Source of the DNA: Opisthorchis felineus
Taxonomy: Eukaryota > Platyhelminthes > Trematoda > Opisthorchiida > Opisthorchiidae
Direction of reading: 5' to 3'
DNA length: 64,000 nucleotides
NCBI GenBank assembly: GCA_004794785.1
Contig: SJOL01007286.1
Location: forward strand, 177,141-241,140
Under the pieces are notes generated by a model that saw nothing but the letters and a program-made list of their open reading frames with translations, did no database searches and was not told the DNA's origin. The translations under genes and the position numbers were made by a program. Of this stretch, positions 1-12,239 are shown in pieces. Numbering within the stretch: the stretch's first letter is position 1; each line of letters starts with the position of its first letter.

Positions 1-706
1 TCCTCAAACGGTCATTAAATTGTTCGCTGGAAAGTGCTTCAGAGCAGTGCTCAAATAGGAAACTGCAATCCATATATGGAGAGAGATGGAATGCAACCGA
101 TGAGCCCGCACATAATAGTGGTGCAGTTGGTTAAACTGCTTTCGCATATATGTTTTTGGTAATTATGAATACGCTTGTTGTGTCGGCTTAGGGTGAGGTT
201 TCTTTTTCTTGTGCCCTTATGGACTAACAGTTGTGTGGTCTGGGATATGCATACTGCTCACACAGTTTTATCCGATGCACAGTCGAATTTGCGTTATTGA
301 TCGATAGAAGGCTGGTATTTTTGACTTTGTAAGACCAAAATGCTCTTATGCTTGGAACTCACCGAGCACGATTCATTGTCTTGCAGACAAAAGGCTGGCA
401 CGCCACTAGAAATCGGTTTTTTTTATGTTGTGACTTTACGCTTACAGACACCCCAGGAACACTAATCAATGGTTTGAAATGATATAAAACTGGAAGTTGC
501 CTCAATGCTATTCTGTAACGGAAGAAAGTGCCGTCCGTAGAATTATTTTTGGAAAGTATCAAACAATGTTGTTCTGGTCATCGAAAGCAAGAGTGGTGTT
601 ACAAATTCAGACATGGTTATACGTAACAGACGACAGTCATAAGCGTATAAAGGAATCGTTTAATAGAGGGTCAGATAGACAAATAGGTGACAGAACAGGT
701 TGATTC
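1..706. other. Region without recognised gene
   Basis: AT-rich sequence with only short open frames on either strand. I see no protein-like reading frame, no RNA gene and no copy of the repeat families found elsewhere in the window. Confidence 0.5.
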
Positions 707-812
707 ACGGATAGATCTACAGATATAGATAGGTATCTAGATAAATAGATAGATGGATAGCTAGCTAGATAGGTAGATAGGTGGATAGATAGACAGATAG
801 GTACACAGACTG
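707..812. repeat. GATA/TAGA-type microsatellite
   Basis: About 100 bases made largely of GATA, TAGA, GATAG and GGTA units, imperfect and interrupted. On the minus strand it reads as runs of Ser/Tyr/Leu/Ile codons. That explains the 139-codon open frame across this stretch, which is not a gene. Confidence 0.85.
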
Positions 813-3800
813 ACGAACAGACGAACAGGTAGTTGGACAGGCTAACATGTAGCAAGATAGGGAAATAAATTTCTGCGTAACATCCATATGATGTGGGCGT
901 TTGAGAGGGTTTTAATTCCAAAGGCAGTTTATTTAACTTTGGGGTACGAAATTCACCGCATGCTTGTGTTTTATGGCATTTGGAATAAAAATGTTTGGAA
1001 TAATTTTTGAGGAACCTGGATGATTTCATCACCTCAAGATAGTCATACGTCTGCATAAGTATAATGTGCGCAAATGTGGTTCCACATGAGTTTGTAAGAC
1101 GGATAATCCTTGTACCCTATGCTCAGCGTGCAAAAAATTTCGCTCTACTCAGTAATACTCCAGGGCTCATGCAATACGTCACTGTGGAATGAAGCATAGC
1201 TGAGTTCTTTGCTTGCTTAAGGGGGCATATTGGTCCCTTAACACCCAAATGTTTATCACATCTAACGATTTCCACCATACAGTTCAATCACTTTCGAAAA
1301 AAATTATTCCTTTCACGTTTACATGCATAACTGCTAGCAGTTTTGCGGCGAACAAGAGGACTCAGAATGTCATTGCCAACAGAATGGACACTGCGACAGC
1401 GAAGTCGTTTAAACAAAGGGTCCTTAACTTCGTAAGTGGACACCTGTTCGGTAAGAACAAGTTATATCACGCATTTCCTGATTTTACTGGCATGAAGCGT
1501 ATTAGTTGATGAGAAGCATATTTCTCCCTATTATGCACATGAATAACAGCATGTCTTGAAACTAAACAGCATTGAAGGAAAGTGCGTACTCAATAGAGCA
1601 GTTTTATTTATTGCAAGAAATAAGAAGCAAATTCATCAAAGTTTTTGGTACATGCGATTTAATAATTGTCAGTCAATATGAACTACTAATATATATATAT
1701 GTAGTACCACATATTGCAGATATCCCACATTAAGAGGAGTCAGGTGGGCAAAAAGCACTGAGAGTGGGGAATAAGATTAAAATTTACAGCCGCCAAAATT
1801 ACGTTTTCGTGTTAGAAAGCTTCGTTTGACTATATTCTGCATAAGACTTTTTGGATATTCTGTCAGCCTGCGAACTCCTTACTGTAAGCGTATAAGGTTG
1901 AAGCAAGAGCCCTGACGCTGGACTCCAAATTGCCTCATTTGTTTTGACTGCAGTTTGGAAATGAGCCTCAAAAAAGCTCTCCTAAGGAGGTCTGAATTTT
2001 CTTTTTACCGATAGCACTTCATGGTAAATTCAGTAAAATGACGTGACATCCTGCTGTGTCTTGAGTTTGGCACTTTAATGCGGATGTTCCAGAAGAGTCT
2101 GGTTTTACTCATGCCATCATCTTATTCAAAAACTCTCATGCATATCCTGTTTACTCAAATATGTGTCCTCCCACAGTTCTTAAGTGCTCAGAAGTAATTT
2201 GATAGTACGTCTATCAAAGACCTTGTTTAATCTGTTTCCCGTGCAACATCATCCAACTTAGCGTAGAGGTTACACGTGTGTGCCCCACTACTCCCCATAC
2301 CAACGGAATGATGCAGCACGATAAGTGTGCTGTCTGATCACCGATTGTACCAGTGTCTGGAAATAGGAGGAATTTGATAATTACCGGAGAACACTCTGTG
2401 CAACACGAATTGCTTGTATTTCCAAGTGTATTCACTTACTGAAATTGGATATTCGTATTTTTGGGTTGTGGAAAGGATGTATTAGTATATAAGACGGAAG
2501 TCGTTTCTTACCATCAGCCCACTCCAAAAAACTTTGAAAAAGCTTGCTTTTCTGGTATTCTTTATCTCTCTATGGCCTAGAAATGGCATTTTCTCCTGGG
2601 GTGGATTGATTAAAGCCCTAAAATTTTAGTAGCTCCCGCAACAATATTCCTTCGAAGGTAAACAGACCTAGACCAGGATGATTGATCTGATCGATTGGCT
2701 GTTCTTAAAGGAGAAGCAGCATGGTTTTGTTATTTCAGTTAAAAGTTTTTCATTTCGTGATTTTCCTCTGGAATTGTTTTGAACATCGGTTGCTGGAACC
2801 AATTCCTGAGGTTCTATAAAACGTTAATGTGTTACTACCCGTTACACGCTGACTTCACTCGAAAACAACCTGCAGATTTCCACAAGGTTATGCCACCGTG
2901 TGCAACGTATCCCTGACTACACACCACCAGACAACCATTTAACACTTTGTCGGCAGATACATAGCAACTTGTTTTGAATTAAAGCGGTGTTTTATCAGAT
3001 GTTTTTCACATTCAACAACGTATCTCATGATTCAACAGACAGGGTTTATTCAGTCGGATAGCTGAAACCATATTGCCTATACATTTGGTTCTACATAACT
3101 GACGAGTCCAAAACCGCAACTCCATTCGGATTGAACAGAATACTGTGTGAATTTGGGTATTTCTTACGTAGCTTTCTGGATGCCAAAAACTAATTTCCCC
3201 CGTTCTTTGTGGCCACCACACGAAATCCAGACTGTAAACAGACGTTTTTACGGGGATTGTTTGGTTTGAAATACAGGCCAGTGAGATTATTTGAGAACAT
3301 TTTTACACTGCTTGAACCCATGGAAGAGTCACAAAATCCACGATTGCTGGTATCAAACCGTTGACAAGAACAATGTTGTCGATGGTTCAAGTGGTGCTTT
3401 GCCCTGAGTCCTCATAGCATACCTCCAACGTACCAAAATACTTGTTACCAGTCAGTCTGATTTACTACGTAGAAAATTCGGTGACTTTATTACGTGTAAA
3501 ACACGGCATCCTGATAACCTGACCTAACCGAAATGTGGGGCGTGATGAAACTTTGAACACTGCTAAGCTTTTTTTTTGAGGCTCGTAATTTTCAACCATA
3601 ATTTATAGCACTCAATCGATCATGTATATACCCGGCGTCAATGGGAACCAATGTTTTTAGCACGCACATTCTTTTCGCAACTGAAGGACATATATTAATT
3701 TTGTTGCTTTGTAATGGGAGCATCGTTGGCTCTTATAAATCGTGTAGGTCTGACAGAACTTTCAGCCTTAGTTTTTTAGTTTGCATGATAGTGAATGGTG

Positions 3801-5890
3801 TAGATAATTTCGTACAGTCAAAACAGAACGGTCTCTCGAAGCAAAAAAGATGGCAGTAAATCTTTGGCAAGAAGAAAAAACCAGCGGAGACATCAGTGGT
3901 CGTCCGTTCAACCAACTTGTTTCTAAGAGTTTTGTAAGTCAGCATTTATGGTCTGAGAGAAAAATTAGAGGTGAGTATGAAAATAGCAGCGGCTTCATTT
4001 TCGTGTGAACCAGCTGTAAGATGTGAATTTGAGTTGCCTGTTGCATAGGTAATCGAACACTGGGACCTTGAACTGTGACGCTAGATTAGAGTTAGCAGTA
4101 GCGTTGCAGCCAAATGTCAGTTGTTTTGTATAGAGGGTCTTGTCTTTACACCACAACTGGGCCGTAGAAAAAGCCCGAAAACTTCATTTTCAGATTGTTA
4201 CATGATGTACGTAATGAGTTAATTTCTTCCAAATTCCGTTAGTTTGTCCTTGGATAGTAAACTGTGTAGATCACTAATGGTAAATTTACTATGATTTGCA
4301 GCTGCTCCTTTACATTACGGAAATAGAGTTCGGAGACCAGACACACAAGCTGGTCAGGTAGTTCGTCGCTTGTCTGCCTTGAATATTTTATACCGAATGA
4401 GAACTCTGTAAGAATTGCTTTTGCTAAACCACTTGTTTATCATAAACGCAGATCATCCTCTCAGAATATACTAAAATCTGATACGATACCACATACAATA
4501 TTGAAGAAAACCCGTCGACAACTGTCTACTGGTTGTGCTTCTTTGTATATCATCGGGAGACAGTTATTGGATTTCCGTAAACCATATTTTGTGACCAAAC
4601 GAGAAACACCGTGAGTTAAACACTGATATGATAACAGAGTTGGCGGCTAATAATCTGGTCGATATTTGGCCGGATACATGAAGGCTGTTCCAAAATCTAA
4701 CAGAGATGTGATTGAAAAAAAGGGTGACTTCGTTGAAAACTGTTACGACAAACAGTGCTCAGGCCTTGCAGAAGGTGCGGACGTTTCACACATTACAACC
4801 ATGACCTTTTTTCGGATCAGTAGTTGGTTTTTGAAGCGAAGCGTTGCATATGAAACCACAAATGCATAAACGTGAAGCAGTTCGAATGACATCTTTTATA
4901 CACCTTAATGAATGCTGCTCTATAAATACAAAGCATTATGTTGAAAAACCAAAAGGAAGTTTATCGCTAAACACCCAGATATGGTTCATCCATACACACT
5001 GCAAGACAATGGTCGCACGAAAGCATTCAGTTCTCAGTGATAGTCTGTGGGATAAAAGAAGTGAGCTATCACTGTACTTGTGCAACTTGTTGGTGGTTTG
5101 CACTGGAAAACTATGACGCAACACTGTGAAAATGAGCTAGGCATAGATTGCTGGTCTTAGATGTGTCCTGTGGCTCCTGCGGAAACCCTATAAAGTTTAC
5201 CTATTGCATCTTAATATGTCCGAAGATTCTGATAATGGAGCGGTTCTTCATCCTTGCGAAACCGACTTGAATGAGCAAGCACAAGAAAAGACCGGAATAA
5301 GGAAACCTGTGGTCGTGCTCCTCTTTCCTCAAAAGGTAATGATGCTGTGGACTGGTATCCCGACTTGTGACACTCTCGATTGAGGAGGTGAATGGGAGAC
5401 TAAATGAGCATTTGTGGAACAATTCACCTTTATGGAAGTGTTATCTGAAATCGGGGGCTTCTGTATTCCGTTCCATCTTATCATTCTTCAACTGGCACCA
5501 TGATTGAGCCAACACCGACCATGACCTTTTGCCCCGTTTCACCTGAAGCAGAGGGGTTTGTCTGCGTTTTGTGAAAGACAGTTCACACAGCTGACTTTCA
5601 TGCGTTTTCAAAAAAGCATCAATACTGGTAGGAAAACTGAATTCTCTAGCCTATTCTCATAGTTTCATTTGGAAAAATTATGGGAAAAGCCTCTGAGAAT
5701 CATTTTTTAAACAACAGTTTTCTTTGTGTTTTCAGCCTGACTGCTTGGATTGTGGTTTTGCCTTCTTCTATGTGAGTTTTAATTGGGAAATATCACTTGA
5801 GTTCTAACTTACTTGAGAATTAATGCACAATTTCTGTTTCTGTTGCGGGAAAAGAATGATGCGTCACAGTTTATCTTGTTTCTTCGTTAT
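813..5890. other. Long stretch without recognised gene
   Basis: About 5 kb upstream of the first exon of the host gene. It holds only short open frames without family resemblance and a short (AT)n run near 1688-1700. A promoter or 5' untranslated exon of the downstream gene may lie here, but no element could be singled out by eye. Confidence 0.45.
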
Positions 5891-5950
5891 AGATGCCTGA
5901 AGGGAATGCCTTAACAGTGTTCAATAGACCAGTACTTAACACTTGAGATA

Positions 5951-6234
5951 ATGTCCGCTGCACAAGGTGCCAAACTAACACAAAGACTTCAGCAAACAAT
6001 GGGGCGCGCCACTGATTTGGCGACAAGTGTATTCCTTACAGAGGAGGAGTACAACGACCCAACTCCACCTCCCAGAGTCAGTAAAACCTCCCTTATTCCA
6101 ATCCTTCAGGCATACCCAAAATGTAACATTCGTTTGGGAGGAAGTGAGTCGACGACGCAGTCTTCCCAGATATCAGACGATTCAACAGCACCAATCATTG
6201 GTTCTTGTGTTTTTGAGATGAACGAGACATCTGA
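5951..6234 (+). CDS. Exon 1 (start exon) of an unrecognised Ser/Thr/Pro-rich protein
   Basis: The ATG at 5951 opens 94 codons plus two bases and stops at a strong donor, GTAAGT at 6235-6240, so the intron is phase 2. An in-frame TAA at 5912-5914 lies upstream. A plausible acceptor (pyrimidine-rich tract ending in TATAG at 5888-5892) precedes the exon, so transcription probably begins further upstream or the mRNA is trans-spliced, as is known in flatworms. The product starts MSAAQGAKLTQRLQQ, a short helical-looking stretch, then becomes rich in Thr, Ser and Pro. No domain is recognised. Exon 2 at 49406 begins in matching phase. Without splicing the frame would end one codon after the donor, at the TAA of 6236-6238. 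Confidence 0.6.
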
Positions 6235-6683
6235 GTAAGTCACGCCTTTCTTGTTGTTCCGATAAAATTATAGGTCGAACTTTAGTGGCACCCGCGTTAG
6301 TTATCGTTACTACTTCCCCTTGTTTTATTTGATTCACCTCTTAGTACAGAAGGAGGAGAAAACTGAAAGCATTTCAGAAAGTCAAAAGTTAAAATTATGC
6401 TCTGTATTTCCGAATCTTTTACAACAGGTTTGAAATCAGTAAGCTAAGTACCTGGAAGAGTTTCAACAAATCTGAGGATAAGCATATGTCAATCTTTGTG
6501 AAGGATTTTGGTGTTTTTGTTTCTGTGGATTTTATAGAAACAATTCAATTACAGCCAAAAATAGATTGGTCCCATCCGGTTGTTTCAAGCTCTACCTCCT
6601 CATTCTCCTTTTTCCTCGTCATAACCGACATAAGCAGGCAAACAAAAAAGCTGGCTTTGTGTACTAACACAGTAAGTTGGAAC

Positions 6684-6696
6684 ATAGCTAGGTTTT
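6684..6696. repeat. Target-site duplication, left
   Basis: ATAGCTAGGTTTT; identical to 7338-7350 on the other side of the foldback element. Confidence 0.75.
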
Positions 6697-6738
6697 TCGC
6701 AATGTACTACTCATAAGGTTGCTGAAAGTTCTTCGACA

Positions 6739-6781
6739 GCCCACGACCGGTTTCGCCCTTTTTGGGGCTCATCAGGCAGGT
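6739..6781 (-). ncRNA. Hammerhead ribozyme, left arm of foldback
   Basis: On the minus strand the order is CTGATGA (6769-6775), a GCCC/GGGC stem II, GAAA (6751-6754), a palindromic ACC/GGT stem III, the cleavage triplet GTC (6745-6747) and GTGGGC (6739-6744). GTGGGC can pair with the CCTGC just upstream of the core to form stem I. One outer stem I pair is lost compared with the right-arm copy. All core bases of a hammerhead are present. Self-cleavage activity is inferred, not shown. Confidence 0.75.
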
Positions 6782-7085
6782 GCAGTCCCCGAGTTTTCGT
6801 CAACCTTATGTTCTACTTGAACCCAAATTGGACTGTTTCCAAGAAATACACTCATTTGCAAATCAATTTGGTTTTGCGAAAGACTCACTTGGAACCCAGC
6901 TGAATCTCTCGTTTGTGATGTTTCCACGCAAATGAATGTGCTGCACCAGGCCGCCTCATGTTCCAGTTGCTACGATATTCGAGATATCGCGATGCATGTG
7001 CTTTTACGCAATGTACTACTCATAAGGTTGCTGAAAAGTCTTGGGGTTCAAGTAGAACATAAGGTTGACGAGAACTCGGGGACTA

Positions 7086-7129
7086 CGCCTGCCTGATGAG
7101 CCCCAAAAAGGGCGAAACCGGTCGTGGGC
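7086..7129 (+). ncRNA. Hammerhead ribozyme, right arm of foldback
   Basis: Core CTGATGA at 7093-7099, stem II GCCC/GGGC with a CAAAAA loop (7100-7113), GAAA at 7114-7117, minimal self-complementary stem III ACCGGT (7117-7122) and cleavage triplet GTC ending at 7123. Stem I is six pairs between 7087-7092 and 7124-7129, two of them G-U. A very short stem III is typical of hammerheads in Penelope-like elements and retrozymes, where it favours pairing between two copies. Predicted cleavage is after 7123. Confidence 0.8.
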
Positions 7130-7337
7130 TGTCGAAGAATTTTCAGCAGCCTTATGAGTAGTACATTGCGTAAAAGTACATGCATCGCGATATCTCGAAT
7201 ATCGTAGCAACTGGAACATGAGGCGGCCTGGTGCAGCACATTCATTTGCGTGGAAACATCACAAACGAGAGATTCAGCTGGGTTCCAAGTGAGTCTTTCG
7301 CAAAACCAAATTGATTTGCAAATGAGTGCATTTCTTG

Positions 7338-7350
7338 ATAGCTAGGTTTT
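7338..7350. repeat. Target-site duplication, right
   Basis: ATAGCTAGGTTTT; pairs with 6684-6696. Confidence 0.75.
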
Positions 7351-10300
7351 GTTAACTTTCACGGAAGTGCATTGCATTAAAGGTATGAGTTAAGAGCTCT
7401 TTTAGTTATCCGCCATAGGATTTCAGAACTCGATACCACCACGGCCATATTACAAACAAAACTGACAATAAGACAGTATGATATTGGTTTCAAATAGCAG
7501 ACATATAACTATTCGAAAATTATAAATATGTGATGTGGTCCAGAACACAGTTCTTTAAAAATATCGGCAAAATTTTAAGCCAAATGACTTGCTAATCATC
7601 AAACCTTAAATGAGATTCGATGAACAGTTTTGGAAACCAACCTGATTAATAACGAATCTTCAGTTGGTCAGGTTGCAGCTTCAACATTTACACATTGTAC
7701 TCAATTTTAGTTTCGAAGATTTTCAAACCTGGTTCCAAGACCGCTTTTCTATACGCTCGCCAAACCGCTTGACATACTGCATATGCTAACATACGATGGC
7801 CCTAACAATACCTATGAATATAAATAAGGAAAATGGCCACAGTAAAGTGGGACGTAAGGTCAAAATTATCAAAAAACTGTGTGCGGTGAAAATATAGCTC
7901 TTTACAACAGATATGATGTGGCAGTCAACGACCACGCGTGCGATCGAAGGCAGCCCGAGCTTTCAACTACAATCCTTAGGTTATGCAAAGGTTGACAAAT
8001 TCAATGAACTGTCCGGAATTTTCGTCAGATTGTTGGCTGAGCCCCACAAAAGCCCTCAGGAAGATCCGCGTCCGAACTCATCTTACCCTTAGGCACTTCA
8101 CGTTTTTCCTGGAAGTGGTTGATAAATTGAGTGCTGCTCAGTTTTTGTTACGATGCAAATAGGCGATTTATTACATAAATATAATTTGTGATGCGACGTT
8201 TTTGAAAAACAGCACAAACCCTGATTTTGATAATCATCGTTATTATGAGCAAGGGAGGCTATCTCAGATAAAGTCAATCTTCATTGCTTAGTAGACTGAA
8301 AGGGGGAGATAATCAGTTAATCTATGAAGCATATTGTATTAACCTCGAGTTCACTTTGGATTCACTGCAAGAAGTAGGTGACCAATGAATACGAAAAGTG
8401 GAAGTGGAAGCGCCAAACTCATTAGTGCTGTTCGTAGCCATCTGGCCCTGTTGTAACAGGGCAGTCAGTTTACATGTGTTGTATTTATAGCACAAAAGAA
8501 TGATGGGTCTTTTTTAGGTTTGAAATATGGTTCAATATTGCTGCTCGTCAGATTTCGTAGATATGGAGCAATCTATCGTGTTGTTTTAGGTTGCATGTAT
8601 ACGGGGTTTGGCTTTCACCACTGGTGATTATTGAGGCACTTGGTCCGTGTTCACAAGATTTCTCAAATTGGCCGTTTGCTTTCCATGATTGCTCGGATAT
8701 CCTGTGTGTTTCCTCTGTCTGTGATTCCTAACCAAATCTCCAGTAGATCCCTTACGTACTTATCTTTTAAAGGTAGTGCAGTTTAAAACAAAAGACAGGT
8801 CAACCGGTTGCATTTAGAACAGCCAGATGCTCGCAAATAGGATGACCAAGAAGTGAAATGACACTGACAGGAGCAGATGTGTGTTACCGCTACGAAATCC
8901 TCACTCTTCCATCGATCCTCATATCATGACAGAAGAGTCAGCGGCATTGTGACGGAAGCGGAAACGTTGTACGCCCAAGTAATTCGATATACGTGAATCC
9001 ATTCCAGTCATTTGGGTATGGGTGGACGTACATTAAGAATGACATCCACAAACTTTAGGCCAACGGCACTCATCGACTCATCTGAGATACTCATCGAAAT
9101 TGGCGTTTTCCTCCTGTAAAGAAGCGTTTTATGGCTACGCAAAACAAAGGATAAGAGGATGTCAACCATGCCTCATCATTCAAAAACGTTCTTCTCAAGC
9201 AACCTGAAATTCACACGATGAAAATTCAAGTCAGTCTAGAAACTATCACTCTCCCCGCCCACACGTGAACTAGCTGGTGAACTAACACGTGTGTGCATTT
9301 CTGACGTCAGGGTACTACTTCAAAGAGTTAGTGAGACGTGAAAAGATAGGACCCAGTTGTTGGTAGATACAATGAATCGATTTGGGGGTATTTTGCACAG
9401 CTGGCTCTGTGGAAAACTATCACTTGGAATGAACATGCCACTCCCGACTGTAGGTCAATCCTAGGTTTGTGATGCGTGAGAAACCCATACAGAGGATTTT
9501 GTCGCAATTATTATTCGAACTTTTCTGACCTCAGGAAATAAGTGGGCGACGAAACTTAATTTGTTTTTGGACAGCCAGTAGAGGTACGGTGTTACGCTTG
9601 TCTGTACTATAAAGAGATTCGTTCTAATTTGCTTAAAGTTATCCATGGACCTCGTTAAGCACTCGTGTCCTCCCGTTTCAGAACGCACTTTTTCTTTTGG
9701 CATCAAACTGTACATTTGTTAATTATGGCGTACATCTGCTTGAGGAAATATTGTGACCCTCCAGATCGAACGAGCCTCGTGCAACCTAAGTGAATCAAGT
9801 GGTTTTGGTGTAAATTAGTGCGATAGTGCCTTGATTGCCAAAGTGAAGGTGGATGCTAGGCTCATTCTGACCGGTACGTCAGATGCTGAATCACTTTAAA
9901 ATACTACCGTGAAAATAAAGGAATACGAACCCTGGCTAGGCTAGTTGTTGGAACGTGTTTAGCTTTAAAAAAAACCATAGTTTTGTCCGACCCCTATCTT
10001 ACATGGCTGACGTAAGATATGGTTTGCCAGTAGCAGGTATTCCAAACAGAATCCTCTTAAACTTGGATGCAGTCAGAAAGTGATCAGTAGCACCCTCAAG
10101 GTTACTTGTTTTACTGACAGATAGGCTGACCATGCTTAACAGACAAAATCCGGAAATGGTCGTTCGTGCCTTCAAAATATCAGACTGCATTGGGCTGACA
10201 AATTCTTCGTCGTGAGGGGAGACAGCGAGAATACTTCCAGTTCACATGCTGGAAGGTACTGTTAGATTACTAGTCAATTATTAAAGACTTAGCCAAAGTT

Positions 10301-11734
10301 ATTCGAGAAACCTGAGTGCATAAGTTTGTTTGTTTCCCTCTCGTTTACTTACTCTTGGTGTTCCTGGCGTTTTAACTGTATTCACAGGGGTCGAGTTTTC
10401 CGCAGCCTTATTCGGTCCCGCGCACCAGCTCTGATTAATTCATACTAATGCAAAAACTTTGTTCTTATCTAAGCTCGCATGCAGCGTGTAAATTGGATTC
10501 CGCGGGGTTTCAAACTCCAGTCGTCCCACGTGCAAGGTGGAATTATTGACTAACATAATCTTGAGCGTGTTCACCTACAGATGTTACTTGGGGTTAGCTC
10601 GACACTTAACTTTCTGTTAACTGGCATCAACCTAACTCAACCGCGAAGAACACACAACATCGTTGCCTCTTTTCCTCCTCAGTTCCCGTGGACATTAACA
10701 GAGCGTTGTGATGTGTAAACCTGACGGTAAACGATGACTTGACAATTCTTGATAAAAGAGACCTTTGTGAACAGCAATTGACTCACTCTTAGAGCATGTG
10801 TGAGATTCTCAATCGTTTATGGTGATGCATAAAGTTTAATCGGAGGAAAAATTGCGAACAGTGAAATCCCCATTTTTGACTGGTTTCCCTCCTGAGTGGT
10901 TTGCTCTAGACAGAAAATCAAAGGTGTTATTTTCTAACGGATTGATCAGTATAACCCTCTATGAATATCCGTTTTAATCACCGGATTAAACTGCATAAGT
11001 CCGTATTGATTGGAATAAGAGGACACCGTACTTCGTTCAAACTCACCAGTCTGTGACACCACGTGCTGTATGGTTGTGCTAATTCATACTCAAAATAGCT
11101 CGGGAGGCGGGCTTCTATGAACTTACGGCTGTGCTCATCACGCTGTTCCGCCACTGCTCACGTGTTCGTTGATCCCGAGTTGCAACTCAGTGGGTGATCT
11201 AATAATTAGCTTAATTAGCAACTGTAGGTTAATTCAAGCAATTCAAGGGCGTAAATTAGAAAATCTTCTCACTGGTAACATAGTTGATGGCATAGATGTG
11301 AACTGAGCCACAAAATTTAGGCCCTACCGTAAGTTTTAAAGAAGTGTCAACATGTGCTAACACGGTGAACGTGTCCGATCGATTTATACCCTATGTGCCG
11401 ATTCTACTGGTCAAACATTATGAAGGTCCATACCAAGAACATAATAGATTGCTAATGTAGATTGAAAAAAAGCACAGGATCTTCGCAACTTAAGTTTCAC
11501 CAAGTACCAACTGAAATCGCAGCTTTCTCTCAAATCCTCTTTAATCGTCACACAGTCCTGCAGAAAATCTCTATCAACATTAGATGCAATTCAGTGAACA
11601 CACTGATTGCTGGGTTGAGGTGGCCGCAGGCTCACCATCCAAATTAGTAGCACAAGCCTTTTCGAATCTCTAGAGGTAGAAGTTTAAGTGGACCTGGAAC
11701 CGCACAACACCGGGAACACTCTTTGAATCGTAAA
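7351..11734. other. Intronic stretch without recognised element
   Basis: AT-rich sequence with only short, unconvincing open frames on both strands. No copy of the PLE, LINE or ribozyme-repeat families was seen. Confidence 0.45.
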
Positions 11735-12055
11735 ACGACTTATATGTATCGTGACACCACAGCGTTCGTAATCATCATCCAGAAAACTGAACAACGGAAA
11801 TGCAATTACTATACGATCAGAGAGTATCACACAATATATATGTAACGAATGCGTTTGCAATTCTCAGGCCAATAAGGGCAACACGTGGCTTGCAGTGTTA
11901 TTATCAAACAAGTCCGGCATGTTGAACATTTCAGGACCAACGCAAAATATAATTTGGAGACAAGTGGTCAATGCAGACACAAACACAACGAAAGTTCCTG
12001 TACTGTCGCATATCATGCACTCATTGTCTACAGATCTGCTAGTTTCATGTAATTC
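11735..12055 (-). repeat. Part 1 of an old repeat split by a LINE (inverted copy of 22.14-22.47 kb)
   Basis: Reverse-complement similarity to about 22140-22470 is visible over many short identical blocks, for example TTGTTTGATAATAACACTG against TTGTTTGATGATAACACTG. Its other part resumes at 14256, beyond the LINE. On the minus strand it contains a 70-codon open frame with a Cys-rich and hydrophobic segment, but the other copy breaks that frame, so I treat it as a repeat and not as a gene. Confidence 0.65.
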
Positions 12056-12239
12056 GTATGTATAATTTGACTTCAAAATGACGAGACCGACACTTCTTTG
12101 TACAGTGCTGGGAATTTTGCCTGTGGCACGGCGCTACCAGGTCCAATCAAGTACTGGATGTCAGACTGAACAGTGGTACTGCTTAAATCTCGGAGAAATA
12201 TCCCCGCTGGTCGCGGAGGATGAACTGATGAACTGGCCC

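Larger units (their letters stand above)
6697..7337. mobile_element. Foldback non-autonomous element with two opposed hammerhead ribozymes
   Basis: A 641-bp insertion flanked by the 13-bp direct repeat ATAGCTAGGTTTT (6684-6696 and 7338-7350), which I read as a target-site duplication. It is built of a block A (about 130 bp, 6697-6826), block B plus the start of A in the same direction (about 6830-7037), then A and B inverted (7038-7337). The two halves can therefore pair over several hundred bases. Each A block carries a hammerhead ribozyme, on the minus strand in the left copy and the plus strand in the right copy. No coding sequence lies between the arms. Layout and target duplication resemble an inverted pair of Penelope-like terminal repeats without the reverse-transcriptase body. 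Related copies lie at 24.1, 33.5, 53.4, 56.0 and 62.9 kb. Confidence 0.75.

Noticed and set aside
637..1056. 139-codon minus-strand open frame
   Set aside because: Its central part is a translation of the GATA microsatellite; no family resemblance.
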